A stretch of DNA of 64,000 bases, taken from positions 4,777,443 to 4,841,442 of the forward strand of contig NC_037266.1 in NCBI RefSeq assembly GCF_000002425.4, in the 5' to 3' direction. The stretch comes from Physcomitrium patens (Eukaryota > Streptophyta > Bryopsida > Funariales > Funariaceae). The notes under the pieces were generated by a model. It worked only from the letters and a program-made list of their open reading frames with translations, was not told the origin of the DNA and made no database searches. Position 1 is the stretch's first letter. Every line of letters starts with the position of its first letter. The position numbers were made by a program, and so were the translations under genes. This document shows positions 45,398-57,400 of the stretch, one piece after another.

Positions 45398-47211
45398 ATG
45401 ACCGGTGCTGTGAATCAATTCCTGGATGAAATGGATTTTGAGACTAACGAAGACTTGGTTGAGCATGTAGCATCAACTATGGCATCGGCAAAGATGGACG
45501 AGGATGTGAAATACGTGGGGCTTCCAGATGGGAGGCGCATTGCATACAGAGAACAAGGGCTGGGTAAGGACATTGCCAAGAGGAGCTTGCTAGTGTTGCA
45601 TGGTTTAGGCTCCTCTCGCGTCGCTGGAATGCCTGGTAAGTCCTAAGATGCCATGGTTTGTACTGTACATCCTCTTTAATGTGTTATTATGCTCAACAGT
45701 ATGCTACCTACTGTATCAATTTTACGAAAGAAATTCCAACATATCTTCTTCAACTACAGCTTAATGTCGTTACGTGATTACTGCATTGTCATGAGTGCCT
45801 TAACAGCCAGTCTCGGTCGTGTCTCTGGATCAACACTCTTTGTAGATGACCTTGTAGTAAGATTTCGTTCCTGTATGTACACAGGACTTCACTCTTTCTT
45901 TTTAGAAGTAAGTCACCAATTGAAGAGTTCTCCTTGCAGGTGTCTCTGAATCTCTGCTAAAGGATATGGGAGTGAGGTTCGTTGCCATCGACAGGCCCGG
46001 ATATGGCTTCAGTGACTTCAACCCAAAGCAAACGTTTGAGTCCGCTGCCAAAGACTTAGCTCATGTCGCTGACTGTCTGGAGCTTGGGTCTAGGATATAC
46101 TTGCTGGGATACTCCTGTGGCGGTGCTTACTGCTGGGCAGCTGCTCGCTATATTCCGGAACGTATTGCTGGCATTGCAATGTGGGCTCCTGTCGGGAATT
46201 ACTCGTGGAAAGTACGTGTGGGCCTTATCATTAGTTCTGCACATTGAATGCGTTTAAAATTCGATGTGGATATCTCAATATGCACAGAAGAATCGTAACT
46301 GTCCTTGGATTGGCAGGGCATTTCGGAAATAGAGAGGAACACTTTGATAGGAAGCACAACTGAGAGGTCAAGAAAAACGCATGCAATTATTCGGAAAGTG
46401 CCGCAGTGGATGCTGTATGCATATGTGCGCTACTTTATTGTACCTACCGTGGGAACCAAGTGGGTGGAAGACGCAAAGAGCAGACTATCTCCTCCCGATG
46501 CTCAGAATCTGCAAAAATATTCAGCGGACATCATGGAGAGGTCAGAAGTTTGAATTTGCGTAAAGGTCTCTGTATTGCTAGGATTCTATGCCTCCGTATT
46601 TGAGGATGCATGAGCTTTCTGCTGAGGAATGATATTGTCTGAATACTTGGTTACACTGCAGAGATAGTATCATGAGTGCTAAGCAGAAGGGCAAGGGCTT
46701 GGCTCAAGATTTGCTCCTAATCTCCAGCGACTGGGGCTTTGAATTATCTGATGTGCAAGATCGGTATAAAGGCCCATTGCATATTTTCAATGGTGATCAA
46801 GATGTTCTGGTGCCTCTAGGTCTCCAAGAGATCATCAAGAGACAGGTGGGTGGTCTTCATCAATTTCTCAGATGGTTGTGCTCATCTATATCTTTATGCT
46901 ATTATTCAAAAGTCAACATGTGTACAATACTGTTTATTGACACCCACAAATGTTGCATCACAAACTTGTAGCTCCCAGACCTGGTTCATCTTCACGCACT
47001 TAAGGGAGAGGGGCATTTATCGGCATTTTGTTGCAATGATAAGATTCACCGAGATACGCTGAAATGCCTCTTTGGGAGTACCTCAACCATTGGAGAGGAT
47101 GCAGGTAAACTGGGCAAGAAAAGTGACGATCAGGAGGTGAAAGTTGGCAGCAGCATTTACGAAACAATCAAAGAAGGCACTTCGGCGCTACAGAAGCCCT
47201 ATCTTCACTGA
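45398..47211 (+). CDS. Alpha/beta hydrolase fold protein
   Basis: Five exons: 45398-45635, 45940-46211, 46317-46540, 46662-46845, 46972-47211; GT-AG introns, total 1158 nt (385 aa). Hydrolase of the alpha/beta fold, plant group with LPDGRRIAYREQG at the start of the fold and LLVLHGLGSSR (oxyanion region). Nucleophile elbow GYSCGG (Ser); acid in HIFNGDQDVLVPL (Asp); base in LKGEGHLSAF (His). The order and spacing of the triad are normal. IDRPGYGFSDFNP is typical of this plant group. No clear signal peptide or membrane segment; the short acidic N-terminus (MTGAVNQFLDEMDF) precedes the fold. The substrate cannot be told from sequence. The C-terminal 45 residues are polar and look unstructured. 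Confidence 0.9.
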
Positions 47212-48294
47212 AGTCTCCGTGCTACAAGGTAGTCGGTATTAAACTTTCTGTTCTGATAGACCCGTACGCCTTCAACAAAACAATTTCGTAAATAGCTGTT
47301 GTTAGAGCACAGATGATTCAGATTTCTTTAGATAATTAATAATGCAGAACTGTAAACGTTCACATACACAAAAGTATTGATCCATGTAGGCATATCTATC
47401 GAATTGATTTAGTGCAACAGCAGCCAATGCTCCTGTAACTCTGAGTTACGAAAGTGAAGATGTGATAGCAATTAATCTACGCATCGTAAAGACGGTTTAT
47501 GACTGTGTTGACTTGGCAACAAGGGCCTACCCTGCTCCTTCATAAATCCCACAGCGAAGTGAATTTATAACTACAATCTCACGAAACAACATGAGGTGTG
47601 TGGCAACTCAGTTACAACCTCAAGATTCCAATCTGTGCATTTTAATAACCCTGAAGACTACTGGATTGTTAGTCACAAAAACCTTGAAAAGAGGTCAGGA
47701 ACCTCGTGTCTTACAGCTAGCTACGAATGTCGTTGATATTCTGTTGTTAACTAGAGGATTTGATTGACTATCAACAGAAGAACATTCTGTGCGGAGCAGT
47801 TCTTGAATCTAGCTTACAGGGAAGCTTCGTTTGATGAGTCTACTCTTGATACATTTACAGCACTTCATTGATAATTTTCCAAGAAAAACACGAATAAGTT
47901 GTTCCGTTGAGAAATCCAATGATCACTTCCTGTTCCCTCATCTGCATTATGTGGTTGAAGTTGCTGCGACTCTCATTACAAGGCACCATTTGCAACATGA
48001 TGTTGCCAATTAAAACTCATACAAAAAGACCGAATGCAGGTAAGCATGACTTACAACGCCCGTATCACAGTAGACAACGTCTCAGCAAAAGATTTAGAAC
48101 AAATGGCATGGGCGGATAAGATCCGATGTAACAACCGATTGTGTGCGGCAAGACAAAGCATCCATGTAACAGGCAGCAATTGGGAATAGCTTTAATAAAA
48201 TTTGCACATTTAAAAAAAAACTGTGCTCCTACGAGTTCAATGCTGGGACATTCGTATGGACAAGGCAACCGAAATGTTACAATGCGATACTGGC
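47212..48294. other. Intergenic region between the hydrolase and uS10 genes
   Basis: 3' regions of two converging genes; 1.1 kb with no open frame that I can support. Confidence 0.5.
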
Positions 48295-49239
48295 TTAAAC
48301 ATCAGCAATGGTAACCTCGACCTCAACACCAGGTTCAATGGTGATGGAAGTGATCTGCTTGACCACCTCGGAGGGACTGTGCAAATCGATCACACGCTTG
48401 TGCACACGCAACTCAAATCTGTCCCAGGTGTTGGTACCTGAGAGAACACCGCATAAAGGATATGAATTTCAGTACTTTTTTGAATGAGAATGACAGAGAC
48501 CTAGCATTTGAAAGGACTCATCGAAAAGAAATTGATTTTCAAGGATTTCAATTCCTTCTCCGTATTTGCAGAAACTTCTAAACCTCGAAATAATAAATTC
48601 ACAAATGATTTGAAGGTCAACCGTAAACTTTCCAGAAAAATTCTACACAATTGCTCAAAAACATGACCTGCGGGAAGAGATTAGTCAGGAATAAAGCACA
48701 CCTTCTCCACAAGGAGACTTCCGGGTGGTGATGTGCAACACCTTGGTAGGCATACGCACTGGGCCCTTCACTTTGAGTCTCTTGTCCTTGGCGCCCTTGA
48801 TCAAGTCAGCGCACACTGCGTCATTAAGGCCAACGTTGACATAAAGCTGAGTATTACACATAACATTACGAAGTACAACTACGGGAATCTTTCACAAACC
48901 CTGAAAACCAAATGCCATTCCCAAGCGGAATGGCGTCCAATCAGACTCAGACTCCATGAAATCAAAACTTCATCTCTAGCATTAGTCTAACTAGTGATTT
49001 ACGATAATAATATACACACCCCACGTACTCATAAGCTTCTACCCTAGCAGCTTCGTGAGACTGAACGAAGATATAAAAAAAAATAAAAAAATAAAAAAAT
49101 AAACTTTCGGAATTAGTGGTGCATGCTTACCCTTCTCGAGATTCTTCACATTCTTGGAGGAAAGGGTGATTCGGATCCGGTGGACATTCTCAACAGGCTC
49201 CTCCACTCCGATCTTTCCAGGCTTGATTGGCATCGCCAT
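48295..49239 (-). CDS. RPS20: 40S ribosomal protein uS10 (S20)
   Basis: Component of the small cytosolic ribosomal subunit (head). Three exons: 49239-49131, 48815-48702, 48437-48295; GT-AG introns, total 366 nt (121 aa), the usual length of plant S20. Diagnostic stretches: [72 protein letters not shown] and the C-terminal [14 protein letters not shown]. Introns interrupt codons in phase 1. An A/AT-rich tract (49077-49102) lies in intron 1. The start [15 protein letters not shown] aligns with the plant N-terminus; the second Met is an alternative. Confidence 0.96.
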
Positions 49240-51108
49240 GATGCAAGCTGGAATTCGTAACCAACATGAAAAACGAGCAACAAATTGATGGTTAAGACGC
49301 GTAAAAAATGGCCCTTAGCAATTCATATCAGAAACCTAACTGAACTATACACCAAAATGCAAAGACAGCCCGAATGACTACACATTATAACCGGGCGAAA
49401 GTGGCAAATCGTTCGATTAAGATACCTGGTAAGGATCACCCTAGACAAACACGGTGCTTACGAGGAAAACCGCAACCCTACGACGCAAAAAATACATTCG
49501 AGAGAGCAAAAAAATCGCACTGTGTGGGTTTTGATGGGTTCCATTTTAGGTCTGGGATTTTCAGGCGTACGTGTCAGTAGACTCGGTTCGAGGCTCGGAA
49601 CACCGAAGCTATAGGTACGGTGGTTTAGAGTGTGTTCGGAATGTTGTTTACTTCTTTATGCCATGGTGGAAAAATAAGCAACAAATTACTTTTTTTTATA
49701 AAGAGGAATGTTAAATGTACCCAAGTTTTTTATTAAATCGACCCACCCATTATGAAAAGAAAAAGAAAAACCTCTAGATTCATTTCTCCCCTATTGGATT
49801 CTCCACTTGGATCTGCAACCAATAAAAACCAACCACATTCATTATGATTATCATATTCTTCGTCAAGAGTGGGTCTATTTAACAGTCCCTTTTATGAAAT
49901 GAACTTTGCATTCAGCCATTCTAAATGAGTGGATATGTTCTGTTTTAATATACTATAAATATGAAATAGCAATATTCTATTATTAATTATACATTTAAAT
50001 AGTTTTGGATGATGTAGTAATATTTATTGTTGCTATCATTGTTTTGACTTTCAAGAGGTTTACAAATAAAAAATTTAATATACATATATATTTATTTATT
50101 TATTGTAATATTTAAACATTTTGTGTTAATTTCATAGTCCTTCCATTTGAGTTTAAACATCTTATTTACAAAATTGGGTTGTTAAAAAAAAATCATGTCT
50201 AATAAAACTTTAATTGCTGCATTTGCTTAAATTATTTTATTCTTTGCAAGCTCTTCATAAAATAATTAATATCCTCCTTGTTAAGCATTGTGGAATTCAC
50301 ATAGATCAAATTACTATATAAAGATCAGCTGGGGAGCAGGAGGGGGAGTGTTTAACTTCAGGCCAAAAGAGTGAAATTGTGAACGGGCAATTGGTCCATT
50401 AAAAAGCTTGCTCAAATCCAGGATCTTACATTCACTGGAATGGCCTTCACAACACTAATGCTGCAGCTGGTTCTATGGCTCAAGTATTCTTTAAGAGTAC
50501 TGTGAGCCACATTAGATGCATATAAAACTGTGCAAACTGAATTTAACTGAACTTCACCATGAGTGACTACAGGCGAAACGAAATGTGACAAGACTACCCC
50601 AACTAACTTTGCATTCAAAAAATGCATGCTATCCCTGGTGGGCTTCCCTTAAAGCTGAAAATAATTAAAATGACTTCACAAGCTTAAGTACTTGGCAGAG
50701 GGAGATGAGATCAGTAAAACTGGCGAAACCTAGCACAAGACATTTACAAGACCTACTACAAGGTACTCACCAAGGACTGCAGGTCGTTGGTTGTTGGAAA
50801 ATGCTCCTTTCATCCATTCTTGTGAAGCACCTTGCTACCCCAGAAATCTATGCATACAGATTTCAGCAACCGTTACGATGCATCTCACAGCGGCGGCGGA
50901 GTATGATGCCACTTTCGGTTATTATTTCTGCTTGACAAAAAAATAGAATAAAAAATGATTCCACGTTTTGCAAATGCCTTCACATAGTTGAATCCACACG
51001 AGGTGGTCGATACAAAGAATGAAGTCAGCCTAAAACAAGCTATTCTTCTAGGAATTTCAGAGGTAACTCTTGTTGGGAATTGTGAAGCCTAAGAACAGTC
51101 TACAACAA
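49240..51108. other. Intergenic region, promoter of uS10 and 3' side of tRNase Z
   Basis: The first 400 bp should hold the uS10 promoter and 5' UTR. 49680-50300 is AT-rich without motifs. 50400-51108 probably includes the tRNase Z 3' UTR. No open frame with recognisable features. Confidence 0.5.
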
Positions 51109-54100
51109 TCATGAACTAGACACAGGCTGGTCTTGGTTATGGACTACAGTGACCGCTGCGAAGTCATAGGCAGCCATTACTGACTGCTTCCCAAATGTTC
51201 GTTTGGCCGCCCATACTAAATCTTGGATTGTTCCCTTGTCCTGTACAATTGAACACCTCTGTTTAGCTACCTTCAGGTGCATGATGTGGTAAAGTGATAC
51301 TTGTGATAACTCAGAATCTTTTCTTTACAGACGAAATTCAAGAGAAAGGAACTTACCGAGGTACCATATAAGGAACCTTCCAACTTGCCGCTAAAATGAG
51401 TTAGCACAAGAGACTTTGCATCGATCATTCGAGCAAATTTTCCTGCCATAGCTGCAAAAATCAATACAAAATCAATGGTTACAATCTTGAATGAAATAAA
51501 AGTTATTAAACCGAATCAGAGTTATTCAACCGATACAGCAATGCAAATTCAGAAATATAAAACATACATGCTGTGGAATGGCCGCGGTGAGCAGCAAGGT
51601 CCGACTCTTGCTCAATAACGGTCGCCTCATGAACCAGCACATCAGCTCCTCTCGCAGCAACAAGCAGTGACCGGGAGTCACTAGTGTCTCCAAGAATCAC
51701 TGAAAAGCGATAGTATGATAATATGATGAATATCAACACTAAATGAGACGAACATCAGCATTTCTTGCACGGATGAATGAGTTGCGAAAAGCTCAAAATT
51801 GGCAGACCTATATAAAAATATGTACCTGCTTTCCGGCCTTTCCTTGGAGGACCAAGCACGTCAGATGGATTGACCTGACATATAACAATGCACTTGAATC
51901 AACTTTAACTGAAAAAATACGATAACACTACGTACATAACTGGTATTCCATCCATGAATTCCAGAGGTGAAAAAAGACATAGGTAGGGATTGCGGATGTG
52001 CTTCAATAAAAATGACTTCCGTTGCTACGCAATATAAAGGGCTTTAAAAAACTTAAGATGCCGCGGGTTTAAGGCGGGTTCCAAAACACTTCCAACTCAA
52101 ACTTACCGTACTGCCATCTTTAAGTGTGACTGAATGCCCTTCCTGTAACTTCGCATACATGGGGCCTGGTAGAACCCCGAGCTCCTTTGCTCGATGTACA
52201 TCAAACCTAATGCAGTAGAAGCCATGATCAACATGATATGTATGATAGATCGCTAAATGCAGAATACAACTACGAATTTATGATATCTCAAGTGTAAACG
52301 GACAAACAAACTATGAACATGACTGTAGCCTAAAGGGTTCTAGCTGGTATCAACTGAACAAGAGCTGAGATCTACAGGTATGGGAGATAATGTTTTCAAA
52401 AGCCTTGACAAAGAGCACCTGCCAGTACGAGGCTGTTCCTCCACAACGTAACCCCAACAAGGAATGGAGTGCTTAAGCAAGCCTGCAACAACCACGTACT
52501 TTTTGTCTTCGTGCCTGAAGGGTACAGAGGAATTTATTGAGGAATGAGACAAATTATATTCATATTCAAAATATGAACGTGTACATAAACCTAAACATAC
52601 ATTCCCACTCACGTATGTTTATCATAAACATTGTCCAATGCGTTTGACTTCAACATTCAGAACTGAATTACTAGACATCAAAAACGTTTACATTGGTACT
52701 AACAAGAAAAGGAAAACGAAGTGCAACATTGTCCACACGTGCATAGATTTAGGTATGATTTAGCAAGCCTAAAGCTGCTAAAGATGTATGCACTAAGTTC
52801 TACCTGTCAAAGATTAAAAGCAATTTTTTTGCAAACAAGTTGAAGTCTTATGCACAGCAGCTAACTTACACACGCCACAAGCCGTCATCCTGAGAGCATA
52901 GGATATCTCTTCCAGGTAGCTCATCCTCGTGCATTTCATCATTTACATTCCATTTATTATTGATTCTCTTTCGTTTCCCCTGCAGAGGGGAAAATATGTT
53001 ATAGAAAAAATAATATCACGAACAGGTATCAGAATGCATCGGAAGCAGGAAGAGTACAATCAGAAAAAAACGGTAAAAAGTCTCTTTGCATTCACATAGA
53101 TGACCATCAATAAATCAGATTCTCCAATTGAAACATCACATTTGTTCACGCAATGTCACCTCTTGTAGCACAAGCTCGTGAACGGTATACTTGATGGGCA
53201 CACGGGCATGGGCCAATTTTAAAGTAGTTCGAATCCATTGCCTTAAACCTGGGGGACCAAAAATCTCAATGGGCTCCCGGGTTGATGGTGCTGTCATACC
53301 TATCATGCACAGAAGGCCTTCCTACAAAATATGCACAAAATAAATTACTAATTTCTCATGGCTCGAGTGGATATCCCAAATCATAAAAAAGTAGAGATAT
53401 TTATGGAGTTTACATCACAGGATATAAAAATCACATCATCCAAAAAATTTACACAAAACAGAATCCCATTATCTAGACTTCCTAATTATGGAACTTACGG
53501 GCTATCAAAGGCTTAGACACAGGATAATTTCAATAGTCGAAAAATACTTTTGAAAGTCAAGGGATCAGTGCACACCTGGGAGTCCGAATATCTGGAGAAA
53601 CGAGACGAATCCTTGGATTAAGGAGCAACTTGGAATACGAAAACTATATGACACCCCTTTTAATACTTGATTAAAAGAATTAACAGCTAAAATTTTCACA
53701 TGCTGTACATCTAAGACATGATCGCACAAACTTGTGTATCACACTTATGGATACATGGTCGCCATGCATGTGGGTGATGAAAATATTGTCGATTGTTCGA
53801 TGCCGAAACGGGGTACGGTGCAATTGTCGCTGCACACCTTCTCCACAATCAAACATGTATATCGTGCCATCTGATAACCAACAACGAACCATACTCATTA
53901 AACTTATACTGCCAACAATCATCTAAGAAAGCAAGGTACAAAACCAGTAACAGGAAAATTAGAAACCAGGACAATATCAAATCTGTCAAAGGCTGGAAAG
54001 CAGCTGTTCACATAACAAGTAAAAAGGAAGAAGCCTGTGACAAAATTTAACAAATGCCTCAATGAGAATATTTTTCGGAAATTTGTTACAATTCAGCATT

Positions 54101-55542
54101 CCACACATGAAACTGGTGAGAAATAAAACAAACTCTGAGGATATCAATAAGGAAGTTACCAAGAAAGTTAAATCAAGACTGACCTAAGCGCAGTGCTATG
54201 GAGGACGTGTTCCGACTCAAGGTAGGCATGGATGATGAGGTGCCTAAAAACACAATCTGCATGGCCCGGTGATCACAAAAATCTTCAGTCATAAAGGGCA
54301 CCGGCTCTGATTCACCTGCAAAAGGCATCATACATTCCTCTTTATAGATATAGCCAAATATATTGATGCCAGTGTCCAATTTGAACCCATCATGAAAGGC
54401 GCAATGTACGAGTGGCTTCAACTGAACGAAGCTAACTGACTGGTTGCTTTAGCCCTCTTGTTCTGTAAGAATTTACGGTGCTTACTTTCACTCAAAGTGG
54501 TACTGTTCTTTTGGCGCTTGTCACCAATAATCAATGACGAAGACGTAGTCCTCTCACGTGAATTGTGTCCACTTTGCGTTCTGTGCAGCACTGTACGACT
54601 TGAATTCGAACTGGACCGATCAGGAGGGTCCTGGTACTCAGGATTCCAAGACTTGGCCCCTGAAAAAGCAATAAAACATGTCAATTAAGCAACCCTCTCA
54701 AGGTTTGAAGCTTGTGAGACTTTCCATCAAATAATTCCAGATATATCTGCGAGGTTATTTCAACACTTACTCTCATACGAATTAGAATTATTATACTCGT
54801 TCTTTACGCCACTTGTTGGCGATACACTCTTTCTTTTCTCATGTGTATCATGTCCACTTTGCACCCTACGTGGCAATGAACGACCTGAAGTTCGATCTAA
54901 CCAATCTCTAGGCCCTTGGTCATCGGCTTTCCGAGTTTGAGTCCCTGCAAAGAATAAAATCACAAACTTGCCATTCAAACCAAACTTGTACCAAAATTTT
55001 ACAATTCACTAGTTCCGATTACCTGATATTACGACAAAGACATAATGAAACAGACTTTCCTGGATATCTCTGTATGAAATGGTCGTTTAGTCAATACACA
55101 AAACGAATACTTCACTTGTATGAAGTTTGAGAAAGGTTGCTCTCAAGGCAAGCACAATTCGACCATTTCTGTAAGGATAAAAGATAAGTGGCAAGAGGAT
55201 AAATGTACGCAAGAGAACGTACATTCAAATTTCAAATTCAAAGCCCCAACAAATACTTCACATGAATAGCCATAACATCCCAATTCTACACTGTGATCGT
55301 CAAAATCCAAGGTCCATATCGTGGTTCAAGGAATAAAATAGGCAGCCCTAATCAACTTCATCAAGGATTAGGTCGTGTTCCAATTCCAAAGTAGTGAAAG
55401 AATCTCTTTAACTGGAACTGAAACAGAAGATTCACAAATCCTTACCGTGCGAGTTTCGGAACCTGGCAGACCCTGAAGAATAAGAAGCAACGTTATAATG
55501 TGATCGCAGCTGCTTCAAGCACCGAAGGCGTGTAGATGCCAT
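51109..55542 (-). CDS. TRZ: tRNase Z (tRNA 3' endonuclease), organellar-type N-terminus
   Basis: Removes 3' trailers from precursor tRNAs; metallo-beta-lactamase fold. Fourteen exons: 55542-55446, 54944-54771, 54659-54486, 54435-54184, 53870-53755, 53591-53576 (16 nt), 53317-53160, 52979-52870, 52514-52419, 52206-52107, 51874-51826, 51699-51568, 51451-51357, 51240-51109. The sum is 1701 nt (566 aa). Motifs: [31 protein letters not shown], the zinc-binding HMHGDH followed by IFGLPG (microexon), [34 protein letters not shown] and LTHFS. There is one lactamase domain, as in short tRNase Z, but about 200 residues precede it: a basic, Ser/Arg-rich start ([20 protein letters not shown], probable organelle targeting) and a polar linker built of two similar 174-nt exons. 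The first exons rest on splice-site reading only. Confidence 0.92.
53576..53591 (-). other. 16-nt microexon of tRNase Z
   Basis: ATATTCGGACTCCCAG flanked by CCAG before and GTGTGC after. Together with the first two bases of the next exon it encodes IFGLPG, which must follow HMHGDH in the family. Skipping it would lose these residues and shift the frame. Confidence 0.85.
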
Positions 55543-55963
55543 AGCGAGCTGGTGCAAGATCTCAACGAAACTGATCGCATGAATTTCAATCAAATAAGTA
55601 CAATCCTTGAAATAGAGTTTTGGAATGAGAAGAGTCCATCATATCAACTGGGTTTCAAGCTCAAAACTCTTGGCCGCTACGATTCTTTGCCGAAATCATG
55701 AATCAATCGTAGAAAACTGCACCAACACACGCACAGTTGAAGAGGGTCTACGTCGGCATCCCTGGCCTTAAACCCTGGTTTGTTCATCCAGACAAGTATA
55801 TACATTCGTTCACATGTCTGTTGGGACTCTTGACTCCTGCGCTTGTTTGCACTGCTTGCCTTGTCGAGGTTAGAAGAGTTTTTGTGTTCGGCGCAGCCTT
55901 CTCCAGCGTTTTTGCATCAATTTCGATCATTGAGTGAGGTCGAGAAGAACTAGTCCGGGAGAC
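55543..55963. promoter_or_regulatory. Divergent promoter of tRNase Z and the PPR gene
   Basis: 421 bp between the start codons of two genes that point away from each other. It must hold both promoters and 5' UTRs. No clear TATA box on either side, as usual for housekeeping genes. A short open frame (55737-55937) is not supported as a gene. Confidence 0.7.
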
Positions 55964-57353
55964 ATGAGGCGGGCGGTGGTGCAGCGCCTAGCGCGTGTTG
56001 CGACTTATCGTGGGCCTTCACATGGACTAGGGAGCTTTGCAGCTACTGAGGAGGTATGTTTTGGCATTTTACAGGGATAGATCGCAGTTGCATTTGGTGG
56101 TTAGAAACTTCGAGTGCATTTAGCGACGTCAGGTTGTCTTACCGGTGTTGTTTGGCCTCTGGTGATCGGGAGATGGATTTCTTCAAGAATAAGTGGATTC
56201 GGAATTTCCTGTTGGGATTCGTCCATTTCAGGCTTTTTGGGATTTGTAGTGTTGTTACTTACTCACTATTGTCAGATTTAGGATTTTAGGGTTCAGGGCT
56301 TTTGGTGGTGGGTGTAAGGTTTTTCTTATGGAATTCTCTATGAGGTTCAGATTCTGTTTTCCGGGTTCTGATTCTCCTCCAACTCCTCCTTTCCCTTCCT
56401 TTTTTAACTTTTAACTCTCTCTCTCTTTAGTTATTAGGTGTATGTGTGGAGAAGGGGCATGAAAATTAAGTTTCTATTTCATATTTTGCTGAAAATAGAT
56501 AGAGCTTCCACACGATTACATTCAGCTTCAGTATCTATTGTGAGTCATCGCCGCAATGGCATGCTTTTCACTCTTCATGCTGATGTGAGTATTATTTACA
56601 TTTTGCAGTTAGCCACTTCGGGTTCTCCAGCGTGTGCAGCATTTCACAGGTTTGAAAGGCCTGCAGATCGTCAGAAAAAATTCAATTGATTCTTTGCCGT
56701 GTAGCCACCGTTGTGCACCAGACACTTTCATGCCAATAAAATGCCTGTGAGGCTTTAGGATTCATTGTCTTCTGCGTCGTTCTGTTTCATTTTTGCACGT
56801 TTAGGAATCAGAACGTTGCTTTTTCACGTTGCTGAATCTAGAAATTATGTGAATACCTATAAACAGGGATGATCAAGCGGCTTTCGGTGTCCGGTGTTAC
56901 TCTACCGGTCAGAATGCAGCGGTTCATGCAATGCGTAACTATGCTAACAGCATCTATGAATATAACAAGGTCCTAGACGAACTGAATTATAGCAAGCGGT
57001 AATTGTCGCATCTTTTAACTGTTTATTTTTTCTTATTTATTTAAATCCTGCATTCTAGTACAATCTCCTCCACGTCTGCTGACATAAACTGATTAGGTCG
57101 TTCTCACTTGTTAAGTACCTGCAGGTCGTACTTGATGCGGGATGTGTATGAAGATATGCAACTGGATGGAGTACGGCCAATCCGCAACACTTTCCACACT
57201 CTAATCACTGGTTGCATGAAAAGTCAAAGACTGCAGGATGCTGTTTATTTTTTTGATGAAATGAAAGCCATGGGTCTTCAACCTGATGTAAGTGCAGGCT
57301 TACAATATATATATATATATATACACCATCATCTCCCTCCCCCTTTCACCTAC

Positions 57354-57400
<47 letters not shown>

